The notes: a model not told the origin generated them from the letters alone. A DNA stretch of 64,000 bases from Bog-473 sp963779735 (GCA_963779735.1 CAVZZJ010000002.1:62001-126000); one strand, 5' to 3'; numbered from the stretch's first letter, positions 1-9,394 are shown. Made by a program: numbers and translations.

Positions 1-1
1 T

Positions 2-1669
2 TACGCGCTCCTGGTCGGTTCTGGCATCTCGCGCTCAGCGCAAGTCCCTACGGGTTGGGAGGTCGTTTCTGAGCTGGCGCGGCGGACCGCCGCGGCCGCT
101 GGAGAAGATCCCACCGACGACCCGATCGCCTGGTACGCTCATCGCTTCGGAGGCGATGTCGATTACTCGAGGATCCTTGAGGATCTCGCCCCAACCCCCG
201 CCGAACGTAGGGCCCTCCTTGAGCAGTTCTTCGTGCCGACGGACGACGAGCGTGCAAGAGGCGTCAAGACACCGACCAAGGCTCACCGAGCGATCGCCCG
301 ACTCGCTACCAGGGGCTACGTCAGGGTGATCGTTACCACTAACTTCGACCGCTTGCTCGAGACGGCCTTGACGGAAGCGGGCGTCGATGCGGAGGTCATC
401 TCTTCAGCAGCGGTGGCTGCCGGCGCCACCCCGCTCAACCATGCCCGAGTCACCATAATCAAGGTTCACGGCGACTACATGTCGCCGGACATCAAGAACA
501 CCGTCGATGAGCTGGCCGGATACGAGACGGTGATTGACGAGCTCCTCGACGAGATTCTCGATCGGTATGGCCTCGTAGTCTGCGGCTGGTCGGCCGAGTG
601 GGATCAGGCTTTACGCAATGCCGTTGATCGAGCGCGAAATCGCCGCTACACCACCTACTGGTGCCACCGCGGTCCATTGTCACCGTACGCGAAGCAGCTG
701 GTCGACAACCGAGTGGCCCAACCCATCGCGATCACCGACGCCGACCAATTCTTCGAAGAGCTCGAGACGAAGGTCTCTTTACTGGCGGAAATGGCTTCGT
801 CGCCACCGCTCTCCACCGCTCTGGTGATCGAGGAGCTCAAGCGGTACTTGCCTGACCCCGTGCAGCGCATCCGTCTGGCTGATCTTGTCACGACTCAGGC
901 GAGACAGACGGCCGATGCGGTGGGTATTGAGAACTTCCCGACGCCGTCGGGCATGGTGGACCGAACTCAGTTCGAGGAGCGACTTTGCCTCTACGAGCTG
1001 CGCACGGACCGCCTCATCGCGATGCTGGCAACCGGGGTCTACTTCGGAGACCCCGACCTACATGACGAACTATGGCAGCGCTCTGTGTTGTTGGTGGATT
1101 CGAGGACTAAGGGCAATGCCGGAAGCATCGCTTGGATCGGCCTACAGGAGTACCCAACGATGTTGGCCGTGTTCGCTATTGGTCTGGCGGGAGTTGTCAG
1201 AGGTGACGTGTCGGCGCTCTTGCGGATTCTTTTGATCCGCGCCGGCATCGCAATGAATCCTGAGAGGATTTTGGATCGAGCCAGTCCACCGAGGGCTATG
1301 GGGAGTGGTGTGCAGTTGATCGCGCATACCCCCGAGGGGCAACGGAGGTTCACGCCCGCATCTGATCATGTCCAACAGGCATTGCGCGAGCCCTTGCACT
1401 TCTTGTTCATGTCGGACGATGAGTATGACCAAGTTTTTGACACGCTTGAGTTCTTGGTCGCTGCGATGACCGCAAGCCTCTGCGGGTGGAACTACTTAGG
1501 GAGTTTCTGGTGGCGTCGATTTAGATTTACGTCAGCCGTTTCATCACGGCCATCGATCGAGAGGTTTCGGAACCAATTGGTCGTACCAGGGATATTTGAG
1601 ACAGACGATGCTTTCGATACGGCTGTTGACCGCCTGACTTCATTCGCGTCCAGTCAGCCTCCTATCTGA
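2..1669 (+). CDS. SIR2-like domain protein (5' partial)
   Basis: The reading frame is open from base 2, so the start codon lies outside the window and about 555 residues are visible; the GTG at 233 is internal. The N-terminal part shows the NAD-binding GSGIS motif (LVGSGISRSA), then TTNFDRLLE around residues 114-122, KVHGDY with the usual catalytic-type His, and VCGWS. This order is that of SIR2-like NAD-consuming domains found in several anti-phage systems. The remaining ~330 residues match nothing I recognise and could be a sensor domain. The next gene is a broken Ymh-family gene, also common in defence regions. A defence NADase role is inference from family and context; it could be an orphan SIR2 protein of other function. 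Confidence 0.8.
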   Translation, partial: YALLVGSGISRSAQVPTGWEVVSELARRTAAAAGEDPTDDPIAWYAHRFGGDVDYSRILEDLAPTPAERRALLEQFFVPTDDERARGVKTPTKAHRAIARLATRGYVRVIVTTNFDRLLETALTEAGVDAEVISSAAVAAGATPLNHARVTIIKVHGDYMSPDIKNTVDELAGYETVIDELLDEILDRYGLVVCGWSAEWDQALRNAVDRARNRRYTTYWCHRGPLSPYAKQLVDNRVAQPIAITDADQFFEELETKVSLLAEMASSPPLSTALVIEELKRYLPDPVQRIRLADLVTTQARQTADAVGIENFPTPSGMVDRTQFEERLCLYELRTDRLIAMLATGVYFGDPDLHDELWQRSVLLVDSRTKGNAGSIAWIGLQEYPTMLAVFAIGLAGVVRGDVSALLRILLIRAGIAMNPERILDRASPPRAMGSGVQLIAHTPEGQRRFTPASDHVQQALREPLHFLFMSDDEYDQVFDTLEFLVAAMTASLCGWNYLGSFWWRRFRFTSAVSSRPSIERFRNQLVVPGIFETDDAFDTAVDRLTSFASSQPPI

Positions 1670-2046
1670 CCGGGTGACCCGTGGTGATGCGCTCCTCGAG
1701 CAACGGGCTGGGGCACCAGCCAAACGTCGCGTGATGCCCTGAGCCAAAGTTCGTCCTGTCAGCCCCAGGTGCGCCCGCCATCTCCAGCGACGTGAATCTC
1801 TGACTGGCACCGAGACATTCTCAGCCCTACATGGTGACAAGACGAGCGCACTTTCCCGGCGGCCTGGACCATTCCAATCTGCTGCTGTCGGGGATCGAAC
1901 GGGTCACGGTGGATCGATACAGGCGGCCGAGAGATGACAGACTCAGGCCATGGAGGCCTGGCTCGTCATCCGGCCAGCGCGTTAAGGAACCTCGCGGCGA
2001 AGCGCGAGGACAACATGATGTGTCACCCGGCTGCCAAGCTAGGAAG
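1670..2046. other. intergenic, no gene seen
   Basis: About 375 bases between the SIR2-like gene and the Ymh-family gene. Frames are open here only by composition, and I see no convincing start, ribosome site or motif. Confidence 0.4.
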
Positions 2047-3208
2047 ATGCGATGGGACGACCTCCAGCTCCTCCGGCTGATCTACGAGCTCGAGGCGAGC
2101 GAGGACTTCGCCGCCCTCCAGAACGGGCTCAACCTGATGCAGCGCGCCGCCGGCGACCAGACAATTGGCTGGGACCGGGACACCCCTCCTTTCGCTCGGG
2201 AACTCCTCTTGGCCCGTGACGCCGACTACCTGACCTGGAACGATCAATCGGGTCGCCAGGTGGGGGTCAGCGACCCTATGGACAACACGCATTACTGGCT
2301 CCAGCAGATCTGGGACATCCGGCTGACCTTGGCGGGGAGGGACCGGGCCCAGGGCCGGGTCGTCGTGCGCCCGCTGCCCGACCCCGACGAGGATGACGAC
2401 CGGCCGATCACCGGCATGACCCTCGAGGAAATCGCCCGGGAAATTGGCAGCACCTTCTCGGGCGCCCAACTCCCCAGGTACCTGCGGGAGTCGGGCATCC
2501 CATCGGAATTCATTCCACCGGTGGTCGAGGGAACCAAGTGGGTCTACGTGTCCGACGTCTTCGAGCGCCTCCACGACGGGGGATCAGCCGCTCGCCGAGC
2601 CCTACGGGAGTTCATCGGCGGTTGGCTCCTGGGCAGGCACCACGTGGCGCCGGCGGATCGACGTTCGAGAGCGCATCACGACGCTGCTCTCGAACCAAGG
2701 CTGGCACATCCGCGACGCCCGGCTAGTGGTCGGTGAGAAGACCTACGCCGTGACAGAGCCGATCGTCCCCCTCGGCGCAGATGCCCGTATCGCCTCCCTG
2801 CATTCCGACGTGCGCCAGGTGGCTGACCGCTACCTGAAAAGCGGGCACCTCGAGGTTGCCGTCTTCGAGGCCTTCAAGGCCATCACCAACCGGGTGAAGG
2901 AGATGACCGGGCTCGATCTCGACGGCGTCCCTCTGATGAACCGGGCCTTTGCCGAAAGAAGCCCGGTGATCCTGCTCGGTGATCTGGAGACCCAGACGGG
3001 GAGGAACATCCAAGCCGGCTACAGGGTGCTCTTCCTGGGTGCGGTTCAGGCCATCAGGAACCCCGATGCGCACGAGCAGTTCAAGGAGCTTGACGTGGCA
3101 GAGGCCTTGGAGATGCTCGCCTTCGCCAGCATGCTGATGCGACGCCTCGATACGGCGGCGGTGGCGACCTCGGAGGGAGCTGCAGATTCTGACCCCGGCG
3201 ACGATTGA
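2047..3208 (+). pseudogene. Ymh-family (TIGR02391-type) protein, frameshifted
   Basis: The frame from ATG 2047 (MRWDDLQLLRLIYELE) runs to about 2640, where it reads EFIGGWLLG; coding then continues in the next frame with ERITTLLSNQGWHIRDARLV to the stop at 3208. The C-terminal part carries the family core (FEAFKAITNRVKEMTG, NRAFAE, YRVLFLGAVQAIRNPDAHE). The two halves join at 2620-2660 by a single-base shift, so this is one broken gene or one assembly indel, not two genes. The family's biochemical role is not established; members often sit next to restriction or abortive-infection genes, which fits the SIR2-like neighbour. Confidence 0.65.
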
Positions 3209-3282
3209 CCTCACGAGGTATGAGGTAGCCGGCTCCGGACCAGATTCCAGAGTGCCTCGATCAGCGCCGCGACCCTTTGTAG

Positions 3283-3367
3283 AAAAGGGCATCTACACAA
3301 AACGGGCATTTAGTGTAAGATCCTAGGCATGGCCAAGACGAAAAAGGACCTAAAGACCTTCGTGTAA
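3283..3367 (+). promoter_or_regulatory. direct-repeat operator/promoter before a mini-ORF cut by IS630
   Basis: Two near-identical direct repeats, AAAAGGGCATCTA (3283-3295) and AAAACGGGCATTTA (3299-3312), precede a TAAGAT -10-like box. They lead to an ATG at 3329 that opens MAKTKKDLKTFV and stops at 3367 exactly where the IS630 begins. The arrangement looks like a regulated promoter for a gene interrupted by the insertion. Confidence 0.35.
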
Positions 3368-4504
3368 TACCGCGCGCTCCTGAGTCATAGTCGCAGGCCA
3401 CAGTGACGCAAGAAGGCGAAGCAGAGTCGGGCCTCGCTGCCGATCCGACAGAGCCCTTCATCGACGATCTCTGCCGCTTCGTAAATGGTGTCGGGGCAGA
3501 GATTGGCGAGCTCGGTGCCCTTGAGGTTGCCCCACACCTGTTCGACGGGGTTGAGGTCATAGGCATAGGGCGGGAGCGCCTCGACGACCAGCCAGCTCCG
3601 CTGCGCTTTGATGAAGCGCCTCATGGCCCGGCTGCGGTGCGAGGGGAGGCCGTCCCAGATGAGGGTTACCTTGTCGCCACCCAGATGGCGGTGCAGCTCG
3701 GTGAGGAACTCGGCGATGGCCGCATCGTTGTAGGACCCCGGTCGCAGCCCGAAGACGAGGGTGGCGTCGGAGCCGTCGGGCGAAAAACACACCGCGGCCG
3801 ACATGGAGAGCCTCTTCCAGTTGTTGAGGTGGTGGCGCAGCACCGGGGTCTCGCCCTTGGGTGCCCAGGTCGCCCTCACACTGGGAATCAGGCTGAACCC
3901 GCTCTCGTCTTGGAAGACGATCCACGCGCCCCTGGCACGGGCGTTTTTTTTACCCTGGGCCAGCGTTCGTTGACCCACGTCTCGATGGCGGCGTCGTCAC
4001 GTTCGCTCGCCTGGCGGGCCGGACGCTGGCGGCTCCAGCCCATCTGGCGCAGCACCCGCCATACGTGTCCAGGGTGGTACTTGACCCCGGTGACCTCTTC
4101 GATCACCTCTGACACACGGGCCAGGGTCCACAGCTCGGTCGGATACCCATTGGCCAGCGGTCCCCTGCGTAGTGCCCGCTCCACCTTGGCCAGGTCGGCA
4201 TCGGTGACCTTGGGCAATCGTCCCGCCCGCCCGGCACCTCGCAGTGCCTTCTTGCCACCGGCCTTCCACTTCTCGTGCCAGTCCGACACCGTTTGGTGCG
4301 CCACACCGAGCTCTCGGGCGATGTCGGCCTGGGCGACACCCTTGGCGAAGAGGTCCGCCGCAGCCATCCGGCGTTCCTCCATGGCTGCGAAGTCCCGACG
4401 CGGACGAACTCTCGGTGTAGCTGTACTCACCACATATTTCTTAGCTGGAAACACGGAGCTGGACATGGACCATTGTCCCACACGCAGGACTGTCAGCTGT
4501 GTAT
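3367..4504 (-). mobile_element. IS630-family insertion sequence
   Basis: The element is about 1.14 kb and flanked by TA dinucleotides (3365-3366 and 4505-4506), the expected IS630 target duplication. The ends read ATACCGCG on the left and, reverse-complemented, ATACACAG on the right, continuing imperfectly for about 30 bases. It carries one transposase gene in two frames. Confidence 0.7.
3385..4481 (-). CDS. IS630 transposase, made by -1 frameshift
   Basis: The upstream frame (4481 to 3888) is the winged-helix DNA-binding half with ADIARELGVAHQTVSDW. The downstream frame (from about 3978 to 3385) is the DDE catalytic half with FQDESGF, IWDGLPSHRS and NPVEQVWGNLKG. They overlap across a run of eight A on the coding strand (3944-3951) read as GTA AAA AAA ACG. 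A -1 slip on A AAA AAA gives continuous ..RVKKNARARGAWIVFQDES.., restoring the normal fused length of about 360 residues. Programmed slippage is known in this family, so I treat it as one functional CDS; a fixed indel is the alternative. Confidence 0.75.
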
Positions 4505-4559
4505 TATACGAACCTCTTTAGTTGACCCCTCTATCGTCGTCGACGTTGTCCCGTTCACT

Positions 4560-6011
4560 GTTGAAGTGAAGTGGTGGCCACAGCGTGTTCAGGCTGCTGC
4601 CTGATCGTACTCTTCGGTTGTATCAACAGCCGGCGTGACGTTGCTGGCAACTTCGCGGCGAAGGGCGTCGACCAGCTTGGGCATGCCTTTGTACCCCCGC
4701 ACTCGTCGGAACGAACGCTCGGCTTCGAGCATGCCGGCGGCGACCCAGCGCTTCTTCATGGAGCCGTCCTTCCACTTGGTCACCCGACCGGTGGTGCGCT
4801 TGGCGATCGAGATCATCGACTCGATGCAATTTGTGGTGGTGAGCGTCTTGGCCAGTGTGCCACCGACGCCGAGACGCCGGACGGTGAACATGTCGTCCAG
4901 CCCTTCGCGCAACGACGCCGCCGCATCGGGATGGTCGGCCTCGAGCTCTTTGGCCAGGCGTCTGGCGGCCGCCAACCCCTTGGCCGCGTCGGGCTGGGCG
5001 AAGATGAGGGCCAACCGCTTGTCGACGGTCGCGGCCAGTTCCTTGGGCAGGTGACCTTCCACGTTCCTCCGCTTGTGCAATACACATCTCTGTACACAGG
5101 CGGCATCGCCGAACACCTTTTTGATGCCCGCGGCCAGCGCCTTAGCCCCGTCGATGACGCACAGCACGCCGGAGTCGGTGTCGAGACCCCGGCTGACAAG
5201 GTCGGCCAACAGGGCGGTGACCACCGTCTTGTTCTCGGTGTCACCCAGCCACAGCCCGACCGGCACCTTGGTCCCGTCGGTGGTGATGACCAGGCACACG
5301 ACTACACATGAACCAGCGACATCGAGCCCGTCGATCATGAGCACGGCGACATCGAGGTCGGCCAAACTCCGGGCCATCAGCTCGCCCATGGCTTTGGTCG
5401 TGGCCGCCACGAAGCGCCGCGAGATGGCCGACTTCGACATGGACTTCGCCCGTGCCTCGAGCTCTTCTCCGACGGGTTCTGCCACGTCTTGGTGGCGCCG
5501 AGTGGCCACCCCGGCCAGCATGCGCTCGACGACGAGCGAGTTGAGCAGGTCGGCCGAGCTGAAGGCCTTCCAGGTGTCGAGTTCGATCTCGCTCCCTGCG
5601 GCGGTCCGGCCCCGTGGACGCTCCGTGCTCACCCTACGTCCGCCGAGCACGACCGAGCCCTTGGTGGTCCCGTGCCAGTTGCCCTTGCGCTCTGCGGCGC
5701 CGATCTTGGCGTGCTTCTCGCCGATTACCTCGGTCAGCTCGGCCGCCATCATCTGGTGCATGACGACGAGCCCAGTGGCCGAGGCGAATGCCAGCAACCC
5801 GTCTTTGATCGCTCCGGCCACTTCGGCCAGGGCGACCGTCGCCTCCAGCGGCAGGTCAGCCAATCGGGCTGCCTCCTCCGCGTCCGCGACGTCCACAACA
5901 ACTATCTTTTTCTTCATTGGTGGTCCCCTTTCTGGGTGGTTCTTGGATTGGTCTCCTGAAACACCTACCTCACGGCAGGGCTCAGGAGGGGGACCACCAC
6001 TTCACTTCAAC
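4560..6011 (-). mobile_element. IS256-family insertion sequence
   Basis: Inverted repeats GTTGAAGTGAAGTGGTGG are at 4560-4577 and, complemented, at 5994-6011, with 19 of the outer 20 bases matching. No 8-9 bp target duplication is visible at the two ends, so the element may have been rearranged. Its right end removes the start of a serine recombinase gene. Confidence 0.8.
4589..5917 (-). CDS. IS256-family (Mutator-type) transposase
   Basis: A 442-residue protein of normal family length. Catalytic DDE positions are visible as MIDGLDVAG, CVIDGAKALAAGI and TTTNCIES. The HKRRNVEGHLP segment is typical of the Mutator/IS256 fold. The ATG at 5917 is preceded by an AGGGGACC ribosome-site-like stretch, and the gene lies within matching inverted repeats. 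It appears intact. Confidence 0.9.
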   Translation of the reverse strand: MKKKIVVVDVADAEEAARLADLPLEATVALAEVAGAIKDGLLAFASATGLVVMHQMMAAELTEVIGEKHAKIGAAERKGNWHGTTKGSVVLGGRRVSTERPRGRTAAGSEIELDTWKAFSSADLLNSLVVERMLAGVATRRHQDVAEPVGEELEARAKSMSKSAISRRFVAATTKAMGELMARSLADLDVAVLMIDGLDVAGSCVVVCLVITTDGTKVPVGLWLGDTENKTVVTALLADLVSRGLDTDSGVLCVIDGAKALAAGIKKVFGDAACVQRCVLHKRRNVEGHLPKELAATVDKRLALIFAQPDAAKGLAAARRLAKELEADHPDAAASLREGLDDMFTVRRLGVGGTLAKTLTTTNCIESMISIAKRTTGRVTKWKDGSMKKRWVAAGMLEAERSFRRVRGYKGMPKLVDALRREVASNVTPAVDTTEEYDQAAA

Positions 6012-6013
6012 AA

Positions 6014-6667
6014 GCTTGGGGACATCGTCTCGTCGTCGGCTACGTCCGGTGTTCGACCGAGGAGCAGTCTGATTCGGGGCTAGGAATGGCTGCCCAACGC
6101 AGCGCCATCCAAACTGAGTGCACTCACCGCGGTTGGAAGCTCCTGGCGATCAACGAGGATGCGGGGGCCAGCGGGAAGTCGGTCTCCAAACGCCCCGGTC
6201 TGGCGGCTGCACTTGAAGAAGTTGAGTCGGGACGGGCAGCGGGGATTGTGGTGGCGAAATTGGATCGACTGAGTCGCTCCTTAGCCGATTTCGCCAACTT
6301 AATGGTTCGGGCACAGACCTCCGGTTGGAACCTTGTCGCCCTCGATCTCGGTGTTGACCTTGGCAGCGCCGCCGGAGAGTTCATGGCCAATGTGATGGCA
6401 TCGGCGGCCCAGTGGGAAAGGCGGATCATCGGTCAACGAACGAAAGACGCCCTGGCGGAGAAACGGGCCGAAGGAGTCACCCTCGGGCGACCCACAGTCT
6501 TGCCTGAGGCGGTTGTGGAGCGCATTATGGCGGCTCATAGAGCCGGAGAAGGCTGGTCCGCTATCGCACGGACATTGAACTTCGAAAAGGTCCCCACAGC
6601 CCATGGCGGCACGAAGTGGCATCCATCAACCGTGCGCGCCGTCGCCCTCGGACGGGGTGCCCACTAG
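6014..6667 (+). pseudogene. small serine recombinase/resolvase, start lost to IS256
   Basis: Translation is open straight out of the IS256 end and reads RLVVGYVRCSTEEQSDSG before the first ATG at 6086. The catalytic serine motif (YVRCST) therefore lies upstream of any start codon. Downstream are KLDRLSRSLADF, GEFMANVMASAAQWER and a C-terminal helix-turn-helix (GWSAIARTLNFEKVPTAHGG), all typical of resolvase/invertase proteins of about 200 residues. The insertion removed only the first few codons. A protein from ATG 6086 would lack the active site. A related C-terminal fragment lies at 28250-28477. Confidence 0.8.
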
Positions 6668-6785
6668 CCAAACCTGCCGATCGATGCCCTCTCTGGATAC
6701 ATGGTCCACCCACCGCTGGGACAGTGGGACGCCGCTACCTCAACTGAGGCCGACGGAGACAGGCTTAGAGCGACGACGCGGACGC

Positions 6786-7058
6786 CTATCGAGTGAACGC
6801 GGCGTGAAGCTCGCAGTACGTGAGGTCAGGTACAACTCCGGGCGGGAGATCCGGCTTCAGGTTCTCGTTGAAAAACTTCTGGCTGTCCGCCTCGGACTCC
6901 CAGATCTCGATCAGGCGCATCCCGCCGGCGGGACTTGGACCTCCGGCGTGGGACATGAAACCGTTCGCCGAACGCAGCAACGGCATCAGCTGCTCCAGCA
7001 TCGAGGCATAGGTTCCCTCGTCGAGGTTCGGTTGTTCAGCAATCATGAGTACAGGCAT
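6786..7058 (-). CDS. antibiotic biosynthesis monooxygenase (ABM)-like protein
   Basis: A 90-residue protein, the usual size of single-domain ABM (dimeric ferredoxin-like) proteins. It shows the pattern GTYASMLEQLMPLLRSANGF then GGMRLIEIWESEADSQKFF, as in ABM and related putative small monooxygenases. No cofactor motif is expected in this family and the substrate cannot be read from sequence. It stands alone between mobile elements. Confidence 0.65.
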   Translation of the reverse strand: MPVLMIAEQPNLDEGTYASMLEQLMPLLRSANGFMSHAGGPSPAGGMRLIEIWESEADSQKFFNENLKPDLPPGVVPDLTYCELHAAFTR

Positions 7059-7361
7059 CGGTCTACGTCCTTGATGGGTGAATAGGAATGTGGGTCGGGT
7101 TCTCGGCCACGCCGAACACGGTAGAGCGGGACTGTGACACCTGCGCCCACACGGGACGGCGAGCCTCCCAAGCTTCCCCCACGATGCCCCCGTGCCCCCG
7201 AAACGGCCGAGGTGGAACGCACCTACGCGGAACTGGCACGGGCGCCGGTACGGCCGACCGTGCCCCTATCCCAGTAGTCCTGGCTGAGTGTCAACACCGG
7301 CCGAAAACTGACCCCCTGCCACCGCGAATCCGCCCGGTGATAAGGGGACAGTCATCTATGA

Positions 7362-7600
7362 AGGAGCGCAGTTTGTCAAGGGGCGCCGTAGGCTCCTTTG
7401 GTTTTCATCGTGCTCCGATTACGGTGAGGTCTCGACCAATGGGCGCGCCAAAGTGGTTCCCCAAGAGAACGAAGAACCAAACGAGAGCAGTCAAGGCCGG
7501 GCCGGAGGCCGCCCGGCGGGGAAGCCTTGACGGCTCGGTCAGTCGTTCGTCACATCATGTGATGCGAAGCCCGTGAGGGCTTCGTGGTGGTCCCCTGTGG
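7362..7600 (+). ncRNA. highly structured non-coding element, possible transposon omega-RNA/HEARO remnant
   Basis: No credible gene lies between 7059 and 7651, but the + strand folds repeatedly. AGGAGC (from ~7364) pairs with GCTCCT (~7391). GGTTCCCC then AAGAGAACGAAGAACC lies at 7455-7478. A long arm has GAGC/GCTC outside TCAAGGC (7491-7497)/GCCTTGA (7524-7530) with CCGGGC/GCCCGG inside. CGAAGCCC-GTGA-GGGCTTCG (7565-7584) is a perfect 8-bp tetraloop hairpin. The GTTC-CCC..GAACGAAGAA element recalls RNAs of IS200/IS605 TnpB or IscB elements. That identity is inference from memory; no nuclease gene is adjacent. Confidence 0.4.
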
Positions 7601-7676
7601 TTGCCGAGTGGGGGACGCGTTGCGACCCATCTCCAGTGCCAGGCCGGTGCGTGTCAACCTTTTTGAGACGGTTTCT

Positions 7677-8696
7677 TCATCGATTCAGTGAGTCGGTGGC
7701 CTCCTCTCCGGGTTGATTGATCCACGCCACGCCTGGAAGGACCGGTGGCGTGGGGATCTTGCGGACCAATCGTTCTGGGTGCTGGGCATAGGCGTCGAGA
7801 AGGACGACCCCGCGTTGTTCTCGAATGGCTTGCGCCCGGCCGTAGTGCACGTCGGCGGGGGTATGAAATCCAATGCCCGAGTGACGATGATCGTCGTTAT
7901 ACCAACGGAAGAATCTGGCGCAGTGGGCCTGGCCGTCCTCGAAGCTGCCGAAGCGATCAGGGAAGTCGGGTCGGTACTTGAAGGTCCGGAACTGCGATTC
8001 ACTGAACGGATTGTCATTGCTCACGTGGGGCCGGCTGAGCGACTTGGTCACGCCAAGGTCGGCCAAGAGGTGGGCCACTCCTTTGGCGATCATCGGTGAC
8101 CCGCGGTCCGAGTGAATGGTGAGCTGATCCTTGGTGACACCCTGCTTGGCGATCGTGTCGTTGATCAGGCGCTTGGAGAGCTCGGACCGTTCGGCCCGGG
8201 CCAGCATCCAGCCCACGGCGTAGCGGCTGTAGATATCCAAAATGACATAGAGGTAGTAGTACGTCCACTTCTCGGGACCGCGCACTTTGGTGATGTCCCA
8301 CGACCACACGGAATTGGCTCCCGTGGCGATGAGCTCGGGTTTCTTATGCGCCGGGTGGGTGGCCTGGCGCCGGCACTCACGCACCTCGTCGTGCTCGTGC
8401 AGGACCCGGTACATGGTGGAGACCGATGCCAGGTACCTCCCTTGGTCGAGCAATTTGGCGTAGACGCTCGCCGGTGCCTCGTCGACGAACTCCTCGGACT
8501 CGAACGTCCTTTTGATCTCCTTGCGCTCGACCTCGCTGAGCGCCCGGGGCTGAGGGGTGGCGACCCGCTCGGGTGGCTGAGGGGCCGGGCTCTGGCGATG
8601 CCGTCGATACCAGGTGGCCCGGTCCGCCCCCACGCTCGCCAATGCTGCCGTTGTCCCCACGAGGGGGGTGAGCTGGCCGATGGCCTCGTCGATCAT
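7677..8696 (-). CDS. IS3-family transposase OrfB
   Basis: A 339-residue integrase-core protein with the DDE triad in VWSWDITKVRG, TIHSDRGSPM and NPFSESQF, plus the YAVGWMLARAE segment. The N-terminal HTH_21-like region (ASVSTMYRVLHE) is present. Its ATG overlaps the TGA of orfA in an ATGA junction, so it is probably translated by coupling or by a frameshift fusion. Confidence 0.9.
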   Translation of the reverse strand: MIDEAIGQLTPLVGTTAALASVGADRATWYRRHRQSPAPQPPERVATPQPRALSEVERKEIKRTFESEEFVDEAPASVYAKLLDQGRYLASVSTMYRVLHEHDEVRECRRQATHPAHKKPELIATGANSVWSWDITKVRGPEKWTYYYLYVILDIYSRYAVGWMLARAERSELSKRLINDTIAKQGVTKDQLTIHSDRGSPMIAKGVAHLLADLGVTKSLSRPHVSNDNPFSESQFRTFKYRPDFPDRFGSFEDGQAHCARFFRWYNDDHRHSGIGFHTPADVHYGRAQAIREQRGVVLLDAYAQHPERLVRKIPTPPVLPGVAWINQPGEEATDSLNR

Positions 8697-9142
8697 CTCT
8701 GCTCGCCGTTCTCCGCTGTGCTGTCCGTGGCGAGTTGCTCCAACAGCGCGGAAAGTTTTTTCTGGATTTCGACGACCTGTCTGGACTTGTCGAGCTCGTT
8801 GCCCAGTCGGTCGACCTCCTTGTTCAGGCGGACGATCTCACGGTCACGCGGATCGGCCTTCCCTCGTCCCGCTGGCTTGGCCAGGGCCGCCTGTGCCCCC
8901 TGGTCACGTTGGCGACGCCAGGTGACGATGAGCGAGGAGTACAGGCCCTCGCGTCGGAGCATCGCCCCTCGAGCAGATCGGGGCAACGCGTCGTATTCGG
9001 CCAGGATCTTGGCCTTGTATTTCGCCGAGAACTGCCGGCGCCCCGAAGAGCGCTCGGGGACCTCGGGGTCTGGTGGAGCTGTGTCGTCCATCGCACCAGC
9101 ATGGTGGCGCGCGCGGTCACGGTGGTTGATTGTCGTGGTCAT
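8693..9142 (-). CDS. IS3-family transposase OrfA
   Basis: A 149-residue DNA-binding subunit with a helix-turn-helix (RQFSAKYKAKILAEYDAL .. LYSSLIVTWRRQRDQG). It is followed by a leucine-zipper-like coiled coil (REIVRLNKEVDRLGNELDKS) and a second helical stretch. The true start may be the internal Met at residue 18. It overlaps orfB by four bases. Confidence 0.85.
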   Translation of the reverse strand: MTTTINHRDRARHHAGAMDDTAPPDPEVPERSSGRRQFSAKYKAKILAEYDALPRSARGAMLRREGLYSSLIVTWRRQRDQGAQAALAKPAGRGKADPRDREIVRLNKEVDRLGNELDKSRQVVEIQKKLSALLEQLATDSTAENGEQR

Positions 9143-9394
9143 GGGAGAAGTTCCTTCTCCGCCCTCTCAGCTCATTGATTTGTCAAGGCAAACCGTCTCA
9201 GTCAAGGTTGACACAGAGGGGGCGGTGCTGGCGGGCAACCCGAAAAACCGGGTGCCGGTCATCTGTCCGTCGCGAGAAACGACATGGAGTGGTTCGGCCG
9301 CAACCCGATGGGCTCAATCAGTCGCTCGGTCTCGTCGCTGCGCGGGGACCATGACTGTCGGCGAGCTCGCACCGGGTTGCGTCCGTCCCGGCTC

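Larger units (their letters stand above)
7651..9214 (-). mobile_element. IS3-family insertion sequence
   Basis: Inverted ends GTGTCAACCTT..GAGACGGTTT (from 7651) and the complement of GTGTCAACCTTGACTGAGACGG (to 9214) bracket orfA and orfB. I find no clear 3-5 bp target duplication. The left end falls directly after the folded 7.4-7.6 kb element. Confidence 0.8.

Noticed and set aside
3403..4521. + strand ORF of 372 codons across the IS630
   Set aside because: Antisense of the transposase frames; open only because of high GC third positions.
5073..6083. + strand 336-codon ORF across the IS256
   Set aside because: Ser/Thr/Ala-rich antisense product of the IS256 transposase with no motif.
7287..7330. 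Isolated IS end (TGTCAACACCGGCC..AACTGACCCC)
   Set aside because: It resembles ends of IS21/IS481-like elements, but there is no partner end or transposase, so the call would rest on one short similarity.
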